From assembly GCA_050329575.1 (NCBI GenBank), contig JBHJOP010000035.1, positions 1 to 48,588 on the forward strand: a DNA stretch of 48,588 nucleotides. The letters run 5' to 3'. The position numbers and the translations under genes were made by a program. Below are positions 25,053 to 33,709 of this stretch, piece after piece. Origin of the DNA: JAUXFS01 sp050329575 (GTDB taxonomy: Bacteria > Pseudomonadota > Alphaproteobacteria > Rhodospirillales > Defluviicoccaceae). The first letter of the stretch is position 1; the number at the start of each line of letters is the position of its first letter. Under the pieces are notes generated by a model, which ran no database searches, had not been told where the DNA came from, and saw only the letters and a program-made list of their open reading frames with translations.

Positions 25053-26609
25053 CTACAGAGACGGGGGCGTGGCGGCGCCGACACTCGCGAGACCGGCGGC
25101 GAGGACCTGGTCCGGGGGGCCGGAGGCGTCCAGCCGCGTCCAGTCGATCTGACCGACGTCGTAGGCGAGTTGGGCTCGCAGCACGTCGACGGTCGCGTCG
25201 GAGGCGCTGCCGCGCCGGCACGCGATCCGATCCGCCATGACGTCCGGCGGCGCCTCCAGCCAGAAGCCCTGGAACGGAACCCGGCGGCGGCCGGCGACGG
25301 CGGCGATCTCCCGCCGCTGGCCGGGACGGGCGAACACCGCATCGGCGATCACCGAGTGCCCGGCGGCGAGCGCGGTGTCCACCTCCTCGACGACGGCGCG
25401 GTAGGTCTGCCGGTCGCGCTCCGGCGTGTAGGCCTCGGGACCCAGCGGGGAGGTCGGTGCGACGCCGGCCAGCCGCTTGCGGGTGCAGTCGGAGCGCACC
25501 ACCCGCGCCCCCACGGCGCCGCCGAGAAACGGGGCGAGGTCGCGGGCGAAGACGGACTTGCCGCTGCCCGACAGCCCGCCCACCGCGACCAGCCGCGGCG
25601 CGTGCGGGGCGAGAAAGGTGCCGGCCAAATCGAGATAGCGCCGCGCCGCGCCGCGCAGCGCCTCGGCCTCGCGGCGATCGGACTGGCGAACGGACGCGAT
25701 CGCATCGACGTGACTGCGGATCGTCGCCCGCAAGGCCAGGAACAGCGGCAGCGCCCGCAGCCCGGCGGTATCGCCGGTGATGTCGAGATAGCGGTTGAGC
25801 AGCACGTTGGCCGGCCGACGCAGGTCGCGGAACTGCAGATCCATGAGCAGAAAGGCGAGATCGTAGAGCACGTCGATGTCAGCGAGCCCGGCGCTGAATT
25901 CGATGGCGTCGAACAGAACCGGCCGATCGCCGTCGAGAAAGATGTTGCGGAGATGCATGTCGCCGTGGCAGTGGCGGACAAAGCCGGCGACGCTGCGCTC
26001 GCCGAGCAGCACGATGCAGCCGCCGAGCGCCCGCCGGGTGGCCTCCATCAGCCGCCTGACCTTGCCGGCATCGATGGTGTCGGGCGGACACTCGGCGAAG
26101 CAGCGGGCGTTGTTGTCGATGATCCGCCCGATCGCTATTGGGCCGCCGGCATTGGGTCGCTCCTCCGCCTCGGCGTGGAAGCGGGCAACGGCGTCGGCCA
26201 CCGTTTCCATGAGACCGACGTCGAGAAGCCCCCGCTGGGCCATCCGGTCGAGGAGGCGATCCTCGTCGAACCGCACCATCTCCACCAGCCATTCGACCGG
26301 CGCCCCGTGGCCGTCCAGCGCCAGTCCACCGTCGCGTTCGCGGGTCACCGCGACGACCCGACGGTAGATCTGCGGCGCGGTCCGCCGGTTGATCCGCACT
26401 TCCGCATCGCAGAACTTCCGCCGCAGTTCGAGAGTGGAGAAATCGAGATAGGGAAACCTGACCGCCCGCTTGAGCTTGAACGCCCGATCGCCGGCAAGAA
26501 AAACGACCGAGACATGGGTTTCGATCCGCCTCACTTCGGCGACCCCGGCGCCGAAACTCGCGGGCCGCGACAGGAAATGGACGACCTCGCTCTGGTCCCC
26601 CACGATCAT
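25053..26609 (-). CDS. Aminoglycoside-phosphotransferase-like / P-loop ATPase fusion
   Basis: 518-residue two-domain protein. The N-terminal half has the APH/choline-kinase catalytic loop (RHCHGDMHLRNIFLDGD, then FDAIEFS, the Asp of the metal-binding motif). The C-terminal half (from about residue 335) is a kinase-like P-loop NTPase: VGGLSGSGKSVFARDLA (Walker A), RSDCTRKRLAG and VIADAVFARP, resembling small-molecule kinases. Such fusions are widespread in proteobacteria and cyanobacteria; the substrate is unknown and antibiotic resistance should not be assumed. GGGGAG precedes the ATG; an upstream ATG (26648) lacks a signal. Its neighbours are a Usp protein and a CDF transporter. Confidence 0.85.
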   Translation of the reverse strand: MIVGDQSEVVHFLSRPASFGAGVAEVRRIETHVSVVFLAGDRAFKLKRAVRFPYLDFSTLELRRKFCDAEVRINRRTAPQIYRRVVAVTRERDGGLALDGHGAPVEWLVEMVRFDEDRLLDRMAQRGLLDVGLMETVADAVARFHAEAEERPNAGGPIAIGRIIDNNARCFAECPPDTIDAGKVRRLMEATRRALGGCIVLLGERSVAGFVRHCHGDMHLRNIFLDGDRPVLFDAIEFSAGLADIDVLYDLAFLLMDLQFRDLRRPANVLLNRYLDITGDTAGLRALPLFLALRATIRSHVDAIASVRQSDRREAEALRGAARRYLDLAGTFLAPHAPRLVAVGGLSGSGKSVFARDLAPFLGGAVGARVVRSDCTRKRLAGVAPTSPLGPEAYTPERDRQTYRAVVEEVDTALAAGHSVIADAVFARPGQRREIAAVAGRRRVPFQGFWLEAPPDVMADRIACRRGSASDATVDVLRAQLAYDVGQIDWTRLDASGPPDQVLAAGLASVGAATPPSL

Positions 26610-26698
26610 GGTGATGGCTCCCCTGAATGCACCCGAAGAGTACGTCATGGGCTCGGGAAGACAAGCGCGAAAGCCGGTGGCCTCGCCCGCCGGCGATC

Positions 26699-27619
26699 TC
26701 AGTCGAACCGCGCTCGCCGTTCGTCGATCCCGAACGGGTCCTGGTGGATCAGGACTTCGGCATCCGGAAAGGCGTTCTCGACCTCCTCCATGACGTCGTC
26801 GCCGATGCGGTGCGCCTCGGCCAGGGTCAGATCGGCCTCCATCTCGAGGTGCATCTGGATGAAGATCCGGGTCCCCGAGGAGCGGGTCCTGAGATCGTGG
26901 AGGCTGATCACGCCGGCATGCGAGATCGCGATATCGCGGATCCGCCGCCGGTCGTCCTCGGGCAGTTCCCGATCCATCAGCAGATTGAGGCTGCTCTGGA
27001 GGATGCCCCACGCCCCGTGCAGGATGAACACCGCGATGCCGATCGCGAACAACGGGTCGGCGGCGGTCCAGCCGAATTGAACCGTGAGCACCAGGGCGAG
27101 GACGACGCAGGCGTTGACCAGCAGGTCGGCACTGTAGTGGAGGGAGTCGGCCCGAATCGCCACCGACCCCGTCCGCCGCACCACGAACCGCTGAAAGGCG
27201 ACGAGGCCGAGGGTCATGGCGATCGAGAACAGCATCACCGCGATGCCGACCGCGGAGTTGGCGATCGGCACGGGGGTGATCAGCCGTTCAACGGCATGGA
27301 ACAGGAGGAACGCCGCCGACCCGCCGACGAAGGCGGCCTGGGCGAGACCGGCCAGCGGCTCCGCCTTGCCGTGTCCGAAGCGGTGCTCCCGGTCCGGCGG
27401 CTGCAGCGCATGGCGAATGGCGAGCAGATTGATCACCGAGGCGGCGAGATCGAGCATCGAATCGATGAGCGTCGACAGCAGGCTGACCGAACCGGTGGCC
27501 AGCCAGGCCCCGATTTTGACGGCGATCAGGATGCCGGCGACGGTCACCGACGTCACCGCCGCCACCCGCTTCAGCCGTTCCGCACCGGGCGAGCCCGTGG
27601 CGGCAGTGTCGGGGCGCAT
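26699..27619 (-). CDS. Cation diffusion facilitator transporter (FieF-like)
   Basis: Inner-membrane exporter of divalent cations (Zn2+, Fe2+, Mn2+ class), 306 residues, driven by H+ exchange. Six hydrophobic helices are visible. Metal-site residues occur in TM2 (LSTLIDSMLDLAAS, D-x3-D type) and TM5 (ADSLHYSADLLVN, H-x3-D type), then a cytosolic C-terminal domain (about 215-306) with ISHAGVISLHDLRTRSSG and a His/Glu-rich end. HRFGHGKAEPLAGL is a family hallmark. The ATG (27619) follows GAAGGG; a GTG at 27634 overlaps the pdxH stop. Probably cotranscribed with pdxH. Confidence 0.88.
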   Translation of the reverse strand: MRPDTAATGSPGAERLKRVAAVTSVTVAGILIAVKIGAWLATGSVSLLSTLIDSMLDLAASVINLLAIRHALQPPDREHRFGHGKAEPLAGLAQAAFVGGSAAFLLFHAVERLITPVPIANSAVGIAVMLFSIAMTLGLVAFQRFVVRRTGSVAIRADSLHYSADLLVNACVVLALVLTVQFGWTAADPLFAIGIAVFILHGAWGILQSSLNLLMDRELPEDDRRRIRDIAISHAGVISLHDLRTRSSGTRIFIQMHLEMEADLTLAEAHRIGDDVMEEVENAFPDAEVLIHQDPFGIDERRARFD

Positions 27620-27630
27620 CTCGTCGCCCT

Positions 27631-28221
27631 TCACGGATACAACTCCTCGGCCGACCAGCCATCGCCGTCGCGTTGGTAAACCCACCGCATGTGCAGCCGG
27701 AACGGCCGGTCCTCCCAGAACTCGATCCGGTCGGGGACCAACCGGAATCCGGACCAGAACGGCGGCCGCTGAACCGTGCCGACGGTGAAACGGGCGGTGT
27801 ACTTGGCGACGCGGGCCTCCAACTCGAAACGCCCGCGCAGGATCTGCGACTGCTTCGACGCCCACGCACCGATCTGGCTGATGCGGGGCCGGGAGGCGAA
27901 ATAAGCATCGGCCTCGGCATTGCTCACCGGAACCACCCTGCCCTCCGCCCGCACCTGGCGACGCACCGTCTTCCAGTGAAAACAGAGCGCCGCCCGTGGA
28001 TTGGCGTCGAGTTCGCGCGCCTTGCGGCTGGCCAGGTTGGTGTAGAAGACGAAGCCATCGGCATCGGCCGCCTTGAGCAGCACCATCCGCGCCGACGGGA
28101 CACCCTCGGGGGTCGCCGTCGCCAGGGTCATGGCGTTGGGGTCGTTGGGTTCGGTCTTCTCGGCCTCTTCCATCCAGGCCCTGAACCGCTGGATCGGGTC
28201 GGGCTCGTCGATCACGCTCAT
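27631..28221 (-). CDS. pdxH: Pyridoxamine 5'-phosphate oxidase
   Basis: FMN-dependent oxidase (196 residues) that makes pyridoxal 5'-phosphate from pyridoxine or pyridoxamine 5'-phosphate. Conserved segments: MTLATATPEGVPSARMVLLK, GFVFYTNLASRKARELDANP, ALCFHWKTVRRQVRAEG, YFASRPRISQIGAWAS, and the C-terminal PFRLHMRWVYQRD with ELYP ending, close to the R-L-x-P end of the E. coli enzyme. GGAG precedes the ATG. It heads a short minus-strand unit with the CDF gene and is divergent from the lipoprotein gene. Confidence 0.94.
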   Translation of the reverse strand: MSVIDEPDPIQRFRAWMEEAEKTEPNDPNAMTLATATPEGVPSARMVLLKAADADGFVFYTNLASRKARELDANPRAALCFHWKTVRRQVRAEGRVVPVSNAEADAYFASRPRISQIGAWASKQSQILRGRFELEARVAKYTARFTVGTVQRPPFWSGFRLVPDRIEFWEDRPFRLHMRWVYQRDGDGWSAEELYP

Positions 28222-28359
28222 CGGGCTCCGGTCTCTTCACGGGTCGGGATCGGTTCGACACTAACAGATAAGGAGCTTTACCTCCCTTTCACGTTCGTCT
28301 CATAGAGTGGGCGGTCATCAGCGTCGATCCGATTGTCAGCGAAAGCGCCGTCCCGTGTC

Positions 28360-28827
28360 ATGAACCGCTCTATCGGCAGAGAGACGAAGCCGGCACGCGT
28401 GGTCCTCCGGGTGATGGCCGGAATGCTCGTCGGGGCCGCTGCCGCGTGTACCGGAGTCGAGTCGTCGTCGCCGCCGCAGACCTCGGTCGGCGGACAATCG
28501 TTCGTTCCCGGCAGCCCCCGGCTGCGCGACTCCGACGATCGTCTGTTCATGGAGCGCACCCTCCAGAATGCCCTCGAGTTCAACCGCACTTTGCAGGCCG
28601 CGGTGTGGCGCAATGCCGCGACCGGCGCCTCGGGGACCGTCACCCCGACCCGGACCTTCAGGCCGGCACCAGCCGTCTGGTGCCGGGAGTTCGAATCGTC
28701 GGTGACCGTATCCGACCGGCGGCAGACGTCGACCGGGACGGCCTGCCGGGAATGGGACGGCACCTGGCACGTCGTCGACGAAACGCCTGTCCCGACCGCC
28801 GACGCCGCGCTCCATTCCCTCCCGTGA
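28360..28827 (+). CDS. 17-kDa surface-antigen-like lipoprotein (RT0821/Lpp0805 family)
   Basis: Predicted outer-membrane or periplasmic lipoprotein of 155 residues. A hydrophobic segment ends in a lipobox-like GAAAAC, so Cys near residue 30 would be the lipidated residue. The mature part matches the family's core as I know it: LQNALEFNRTLQAAVWRNA, GTVTPTRTFR, WCREFESSVTV and GTACREWDGTWHVV, with two cysteines. Function unknown. The start ATG lacks a clear Shine-Dalgarno; a TTG at 28333 is possible. It precedes the first J-protein gene by 25 bases, so it may lead the chaperone operon. Confidence 0.75.
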   Translation: MNRSIGRETKPARVVLRVMAGMLVGAAAACTGVESSSPPQTSVGGQSFVPGSPRLRDSDDRLFMERTLQNALEFNRTLQAAVWRNAATGASGTVTPTRTFRPAPAVWCREFESSVTVSDRRQTSTGTACREWDGTWHVVDETPVPTADAALHSLP

Positions 28828-28852
28828 CCCCGCGTTCGGGTCGCCTGCCGAC

Positions 28853-29698
28853 ATGACGGACCCGTACCAAGTCCTCGGCGTGCCCCGTCATGCCGACCCC
28901 GACGAGATTAAGCGGGCGTTTCGCCGCCAGGCCCGCCGCGTGCATCCGGACAGCGATGCCGGCAATCCGAGCGCCGACGAGAACTTCAAGCGGCTTGCCG
29001 CAGCCTATCAGCTGCTGAGTGACCCGGCGCGCCGCGCTCGCTACGACCGCGGCGAGACCGTCGACGGCTTCGGTCATGCGCGCCGCGAGACCTCCCGGCC
29101 GAACGGCGATCGACCGCGATCGGAGAACCGGCACCGCAGGCGATCGGATCGTGCCGGCTTCGGAACCGGGATCGACGGGACCGATGTCGCCTATGCCTTG
29201 ACCATCTCCTTTCGCGAGGCGGCCCGGGGAGCGGTCCGCCACCTCGCCTCGGCCACCGGGAAGCGGCTCTCGGTCAAGGTCCCGCCCGGAGCGGTCGACG
29301 GCCAGGTCCTGCGCCTGAAGGGCGAGGGCATGGGCGGCCTCGGCGGTGGCGCGGCCGGTGACGCGTTGATCGAAGTGCGGGTCACGCCCGATCCCCAGTT
29401 CGAGCGGACCGGGGAAGACATTCGCGTCGAGCTTCCGGTCACCCTCGCCGAAGCCGTTCTGGGCGGCCGCGTCGAAACACCGACCATCGACGGCGCGGCG
29501 CTGGTGACGATTCCTTCCGGGTCGAACAGCGGCACCGTTCTGAGGTTGCGCGGCAAGGGGATCGGGCGCGCGGACGGGAGTTGCGGCGACCAGTACGTCC
29601 GCCTTACAGTGGTGCTGCCGGACATTCCGGACACCGACTTGGTCCGCTTCGTCACCCGCTGGAGCGAGAAGCATCCGTACCGGGTTCGCCGCCTCTAA
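28853..29698 (+). CDS. CbpA-type J-domain co-chaperone, first copy
   Basis: Class B DnaJ-like protein (281 residues) that would stimulate DnaK. The J-domain (1-70) has an intact HPD in RRVHPDSDAG and ends YDRGETVD. The linker (about 75-105) is unusual: instead of a Gly/Phe-rich segment it is strongly basic (RRETSRPNGDRPRSENRHRR), perhaps binding nucleic acid or acidic surfaces. Two C-terminal substrate-binding domains follow (about 110-280: KVPPGAVDGQVLRLKGEGMG, VTLAEAVLGGRVETPT, GTVLRLRGKGIG). There is no zinc-finger domain. It is followed after 19 bases by a second, diverged copy. Confidence 0.88.
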   Translation: MTDPYQVLGVPRHADPDEIKRAFRRQARRVHPDSDAGNPSADENFKRLAAAYQLLSDPARRARYDRGETVDGFGHARRETSRPNGDRPRSENRHRRRSDRAGFGTGIDGTDVAYALTISFREAARGAVRHLASATGKRLSVKVPPGAVDGQVLRLKGEGMGGLGGGAAGDALIEVRVTPDPQFERTGEDIRVELPVTLAEAVLGGRVETPTIDGAALVTIPSGSNSGTVLRLRGKGIGRADGSCGDQYVRLTVVLPDIPDTDLVRFVTRWSEKHPYRVRRL

Positions 29699-29717
29699 CC
29701 GACGCTGACTTCGACCG

Positions 29718-30632
29718 ATGCGCGATCCTTACGAAGTTCTGGGCCTCGCCAAGGGTGCCGATGGCAAGGACGTCAAGAAGGCCTACCGCAAGCTGGCGCG
29801 ACAACTTCATCCCGATCTGCACCCGGGGGACGCCAAGGCCGAAGAGCAGTTCAAAGAGGTTTCGGCCGCCCATCAGTTCCTGTCGAACCCCGAACAGAAG
29901 GCCCGTTACGACCGGGGCGAGATCGACGCCAGCGGCGCGCCGCGCGCCGAGCGGACCTTCTACCGGACCTATGCGGAGCGCGGCGCCGGCAACCGCTACA
30001 CCCGTCCGCAGGAGGTCTTCGGGGACTTCGAGGGCATGGACATCTTCGGCGACCTGTTCCGGGGGATGCGCCACAGCACCGCGTGGCAGGCCGAGCAGAT
30101 GCGCCGCGCCGATGTCCGGCACACCCTCGAGATCGACTTCCTCGACGCCGTCAACGGCGCCACGCGCGAGATCACCCTTCCCGGCGGCCGGCGCCTGCGC
30201 GTCACCATCCCGCCCGGAGCGTCCGAAGGACAGGTGCTGCGCCTGAAGGGACAGGCGACGGCGCAAGCGGCCGGCGAGCGGGCCGGCGACGTGCTCATCG
30301 AGCTCAAGGTGCGTTCGCACCCGATGTTCACGCGCCACGAGAACGACATTCACGCCGAGCTGCCGATCACCCTCCAGGAGGCGGTTCTGGGTGCCAAGGT
30401 CGAGGTGCCGACGGTCGCGGGGACGGTCACCCTGACGGTGCCGAAGGGAGCCAATTCGGGAACCCGGCTCAGGATCAAGGGCAAGGGGGGGCTCGCCCCG
30501 AACGGCCGCACCCGTGGTGACCACTACGTGACGCTGAAGGTCGTGCTTCCCGACCAGCCGGATGCGGAGCTGGCGGAGCTCGTCGAGAAATGGGGTGCCC
30601 GACACCCGTACCGGGTGCGCGGATGGGGGTGA
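29718..30632 (+). CDS. cbpA: CbpA-type J-domain co-chaperone, second copy
   Basis: Class B J-protein of 304 residues with J-domain HPD in ARQLHPDLHPGD, a Gly/Phe-like linker (VFGDFEGMDIFGDLFRGMR, about residues 98-118) and two C-terminal domains (VTIPPGASEGQVLRLKGQAT, ITLQEAVLGAKVEVPTVAG). It is closer to classical CbpA than the preceding copy. CbpM, immediately downstream (gap 6 bases), is known to bind the J-domain of CbpA and block its DnaK stimulation. No ribosome binding site stands out; translation may depend on the upstream gene. Confidence 0.9.
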   Translation: MRDPYEVLGLAKGADGKDVKKAYRKLARQLHPDLHPGDAKAEEQFKEVSAAHQFLSNPEQKARYDRGEIDASGAPRAERTFYRTYAERGAGNRYTRPQEVFGDFEGMDIFGDLFRGMRHSTAWQAEQMRRADVRHTLEIDFLDAVNGATREITLPGGRRLRVTIPPGASEGQVLRLKGQATAQAAGERAGDVLIELKVRSHPMFTRHENDIHAELPITLQEAVLGAKVEVPTVAGTVTLTVPKGANSGTRLRIKGKGGLAPNGRTRGDHYVTLKVVLPDQPDAELAELVEKWGARHPYRVRGWG

Positions 30633-30638
30633 AGGGCA

Positions 30639-30959
30639 ATGGCCACCTTCGATGACATCCTTCGTTGCCATCACGTCGAACGGGTCGAACTGACCGCATG
30701 GATCGAACAGCGCTGGGTCCGCCCGCGGCCGACCCGGCAGGGTTACGAGTTCGACGAGGTGGACGAGGCGCGGATCCAACTGATCGGCGAGCTGCGACGG
30801 GACCTGATGCTCGATGACGATGCGCTCGGCCTGATCCTGTCGCTGCTCGACCAGCTCTACGCGACGCGGCGCATGCTGCGCAGCGTCGAGGAGGCGCTGG
30901 AGGCGTTGCCCGAGCCGATCCGCCAGCAGATCTCCGCCAAGATCCGCAATACACTGTAG
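30639..30959 (+). CDS. cbpM: Chaperone modulator CbpM
   Basis: Small (106-residue) MerR-like helical protein that inhibits CbpA by binding its J-domain. MATFDDILRCHHVERVELTAW, WIEQRWVRPRP and YEFDEVDEARIQLIGELRRD form the winged-helix-like N-terminus; a helix with LILSLLDQLYATRRMLRSV follows. The typical order cbpA-cbpM supports the call. With two upstream J-proteins, which one it controls cannot be told from sequence. Confidence 0.88.
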   Translation: MATFDDILRCHHVERVELTAWIEQRWVRPRPTRQGYEFDEVDEARIQLIGELRRDLMLDDDALGLILSLLDQLYATRRMLRSVEEALEALPEPIRQQISAKIRNTL

Positions 30960-31009
30960 AAGGTGCCATCCGACCGGCGCCGCCGCCCGCCAGTCGCCCC
31001 GTACCGAGA

Positions 31010-31038
31010 TTGACGCGCCAACAGCGTTGCTTTATGGC
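31010..31038 (+). promoter_or_regulatory. Candidate fabI promoter
   Basis: TTGACG (31010-31015) and TATGGC (31033-31038) are 17 bases apart, about 155 bases before fabI. The -35 is good, the -10 weak. A GC-rich hairpin lies just downstream (31057-31081) and would be in the transcript's leader. Confidence 0.35.
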
Positions 31039-31056
31039 CAGTATCCTCGGGGGGGC

Positions 31057-31081
31057 CCGCGACGGCGCCCGGCCGTCGCGG
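31057..31081 (+). promoter_or_regulatory. Leader hairpin before fabI
   Basis: CCGCGACGG (31057-31065) and CCGTCGCGG (31073-31081) form a perfect 9-bp GC stem with a 7-base loop. No T run follows, so it is not a classical terminator; it could be a regulator site or an mRNA leader structure. Function unknown. Confidence 0.35.
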
Positions 31082-31193
31082 CGGTCGTGCTTCTCCACCC
31101 TGGGGCGATCTTGCGCGTTCGCGGCGGCTCGAGCCACGGCGAAGCGATGATCGGGCAGTGCCCGCCGCGGACGGCCCACAAGAAGAGGATGCC

Positions 31194-32033
31194 ATGACGT
31201 CACCCGCACCGTTGATGGCCGGCAAGAAAGGCCTGATCATGGGCGTCGCCAACGATCGCTCGATCGCCTGGGGCATCGCCAAGGCGGTCGCCGGCCACGG
31301 CGCCGAGATCGCGGTCACCTACCAGGGCGAGGCGCTGCTCAAGCGGGTCAAGCCGCTCGCCGAGTCGATCCGTTGCGACGCGGTGCTTCCCTGCGATGTC
31401 ACCGACGACGCCAGCCTCGATGCGGTCTTCGACACCCTTCGCGACCGCTGGGGACGGCTCGACTTCCTCGTCCACGCCATCGCCTTCTCGGACAAGGAGC
31501 AGCTTCGCGGCCGCTACATCGAGACCACCGCCGACAACTTCACTTCCAGCCTGTTGATTTCCTGCTACTCGTTCACCGCCGTCTGCCGGCGGGCGGAACC
31601 GCTGATGACCGACGGCGGCAGCTTGCTCACCCTGACCTACTACGGCGCCGAACGGGTGATGCCGCACTACAATGTCATGGGCGTCGCCAAGGCGGCGCTG
31701 GAAGCGAGCGTCCGCTATCTCGCCGAGGACCTGGGACGGCAGAACATCCGCGTCAACGCGATGTCCGCCGGGCCGATGAAAACGCTGGCGGCCTCCGGGA
31801 TCGGCGATTTCCGTTACATCCTCAAGTGGAACCAGCTGAATGCGCCGCTGCGCCGCAACGTGACCCTCGACGACGTCGGCGGCGCCGGCGTCTACCTGCT
31901 CAGCGATCTGTCGTCGGGCGTGACCGGCGAGGTGCACCATGTCGACTCCGGCTTCCATCTGGTCGGCATGCTCGCCCCCGACGCGGTTCCCGAGGTTCAG
32001 GAGATGTTGGCGAACTTCACGCCCCAACGGTAG
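31194..32033 (+). CDS. fabI: NADH-dependent enoyl-ACP reductase
   Basis: Last step of each fatty-acid elongation cycle. The 279-residue product has the FabI form of the SDR fold: GLIMGVANDRSIAWGIAKAV (NADH site), FLVHAIAFSDKEQL, the catalytic Tyr-x6-Lys in YNVMGVAKAALEAS, and the substrate-loop region SAGPMKTLAASGIGDF. GEVHHVDSGFHLVGM follows. This is the triclosan-sensitive class by family. Start chosen for its GAGG box; an upstream frame adds 12 residues. It precedes aroC by 3 bases, so the two are cotranscribed. Confidence 0.95.
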   Translation: MTSPAPLMAGKKGLIMGVANDRSIAWGIAKAVAGHGAEIAVTYQGEALLKRVKPLAESIRCDAVLPCDVTDDASLDAVFDTLRDRWGRLDFLVHAIAFSDKEQLRGRYIETTADNFTSSLLISCYSFTAVCRRAEPLMTDGGSLLTLTYYGAERVMPHYNVMGVAKAALEASVRYLAEDLGRQNIRVNAMSAGPMKTLAASGIGDFRYILKWNQLNAPLRRNVTLDDVGGAGVYLLSDLSSGVTGEVHHVDSGFHLVGMLAPDAVPEVQEMLANFTPQR

Positions 32034-32036
32034 CGC

Positions 32037-33110
32037 ATGTCCGGCAATACCCTCGGGACCCTGTTCCGGGTCACCAGCTTCGGAGAGAGCCACGGCCCGG
32101 CGATCGGCTGCGTCGTCGACGGGGTGCCATCGCGAATTCCGCTCGGCGAGGCCGACATCCAGATCCATCTCGACCGGCGGCGTCCCGGCCAGACCCGGCA
32201 TACCAGCCAGCGCCGCGAGCCGGATCGGGTGCAGATCCTGTCCGGCGTGTTCGACGGGCGGACAACGGGGGCGCCGATCGGGCTTCTGATCGTCAACGAG
32301 GACGCCCGATCCAAGGACTATGGCGCGATCAAGGACCTGTTCCGTCCCGGTCACGCCGACTACACCTACTACCTGAAGTACGGCCTTCGCGACCATCGCG
32401 GCGGTGGCCGCTCGTCGGCCCGCGAGACGGCGATGCGGGTCGCTGCCGGCGCCATCGCCCGCAAGATCCTCGGAAACGACATCGCCGTCCGCGGCGCGCT
32501 GGTGCAGATGGGGCCGCATCGGGTCGACCGCACCCGCTGGGACTGGACCGAGGTCGACCGCAACCCGTTCTGGTGCCCCGACGCGGTCGCTGCGGCGGCG
32601 TGGGAGGAATTCCTCGATGGGGTCCGCAAGGCGAACTCGTCGGCCGGGGGCGTCGTCGAGGTGGTGGCCTCCGGGGTGCCGGCCGGCCTTGGCGCGCCGA
32701 CCTTCGACCGGCTCGACGCCGACATCGCCAAGGCGCTGATCAGCATTCCGGCCGCCAAGGGCGTGGAGTTCGGCGCCGGATTCGCCGCCGCCGCCATGAG
32801 CGGGCGCGAGCACAACGACGAGATGCGAATGCGGGACGGTGGCGTCGTCTTTCTCTCCAACAACGCGGGCGGCGTGCTCGGCGGCATCTCCAGCGGCCAG
32901 GAGATCGTCGTCCGCGTCGCCATCAAGCCGACCAGTTCCATCGCAACCCCGCAGCGCACCGTCACCGTGCACGGCGAGGATGCCGAGGTGGTCACCACCG
33001 GGCGGCACGATCCCTGTGTCGCAATCCGCGCCGTGCCCGTCGCCGAGGCGATGCTCGCCTGTGTGCTCGCCGACCACCTGCTCCGCCATCGCGCGCAGTG
33101 CCGATCGTAA
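32037..33110 (+). CDS. aroC: Chorismate synthase
   Basis: Converts EPSP to chorismate, the last step of the shikimate pathway, with reduced FMN. The 357-residue sequence carries all three family signatures: GESHGPAIGCVVDGVP, the central SARETAMRVAAGAIA region (with DHRGGGRSSARE) and RDGGVVFLSNNAGGVLGG. The FMN-binding Arg residues (RRRPGQ) and C-terminal RHDPCVAIRAVPVAEAM are present. It lies between fabI and the AhpD-like gene on the plus strand. No flavin reductase is fused, so this is the monofunctional type. Confidence 0.96.
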   Translation: MSGNTLGTLFRVTSFGESHGPAIGCVVDGVPSRIPLGEADIQIHLDRRRPGQTRHTSQRREPDRVQILSGVFDGRTTGAPIGLLIVNEDARSKDYGAIKDLFRPGHADYTYYLKYGLRDHRGGGRSSARETAMRVAAGAIARKILGNDIAVRGALVQMGPHRVDRTRWDWTEVDRNPFWCPDAVAAAAWEEFLDGVRKANSSAGGVVEVVASGVPAGLGAPTFDRLDADIAKALISIPAAKGVEFGAGFAAAAMSGREHNDEMRMRDGGVVFLSNNAGGVLGGISSGQEIVVRVAIKPTSSIATPQRTVTVHGEDAEVVTTGRHDPCVAIRAVPVAEAMLACVLADHLLRHRAQCRS

Positions 33111-33130
33111 TCAGGATCAGGACCAGAACC

Positions 33131-33709
33131 ATGCCCCAGCCCGACCACGTCGCGAGGATCCCGCTGCCGCAGGAGGACGCGCTCGACGAAGACATTCGCT
33201 CATACTTCCGCAAGTGCACGGAGAAGCTCGGGCTGATCCCCAACGTGCTGCGGGCCTACACCGGCAATCCGGCCAAGTTCCGCACCTTCACCCAGTTCTA
33301 CAACCAACTGATGCTGGACGAGGAAACCTGCGGGCTCAGCAAGCTCGAACGCGAAATGATCGCGGTCACGGTGTCGTCCGCCAACCGCTGCTTCTACTGC
33401 CTGGTCGCCCACGGTCAGGCCGTCCGCCACCTTTCCGCTGATCCCGAACTGGGCGAGATGATGGTGATGAACCACCGGGTCGCCGAACTGGAACCGCGGC
33501 AGCGAGCGATGCTCGACTTCGCCTGGAAGCTCACCCTCTCGCCGCACGACATCGGCGACGCCGACCGCGACCGCCTGCGCGCGGTCGGTTTCTCCGACCA
33601 GGACATCTTCGACGTCTGCGACGTCGCCGCCTTCTTCAACTACACCAACCGCATGGCCCACGGCCTCGACATGATGCCGAACCGCGAATACCACGGGATG
33701 GACCGTTAG
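33131..33709 (+). CDS. Peroxidase-related (AhpD/CMD-like) protein
   Basis: 192-residue helical protein of the carboxymuconolactone decarboxylase/AhpD superfamily. The redox CxxC sits in SANRCFYCLVAHG with the following His of the E-x(n)-C-x2-C-x3-H pattern; PNVLRAYTGNPAKFRTF, LSKLEREMIAVTVS and DVAAFFNYTNRMAHGLDMMPN are characteristic of peroxidase-related enzymes. It would reduce peroxides with thiol cofactors; the partner is unknown. The stop overlaps the tlyA stop by a few bases (convergent). Confidence 0.88.
   Translation: MPQPDHVARIPLPQEDALDEDIRSYFRKCTEKLGLIPNVLRAYTGNPAKFRTFTQFYNQLMLDEETCGLSKLEREMIAVTVSSANRCFYCLVAHGQAVRHLSADPELGEMMVMNHRVAELEPRQRAMLDFAWKLTLSPHDIGDADRDRLRAVGFSDQDIFDVCDVAAFFNYTNRMAHGLDMMPNREYHGMDR

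Noticed and set aside
25053..26609. Aminoglycoside resistance gene
   Set aside because: The kinase-like half is fused to a P-loop domain in a housekeeping context; such fusions are widespread and not shown to confer resistance.
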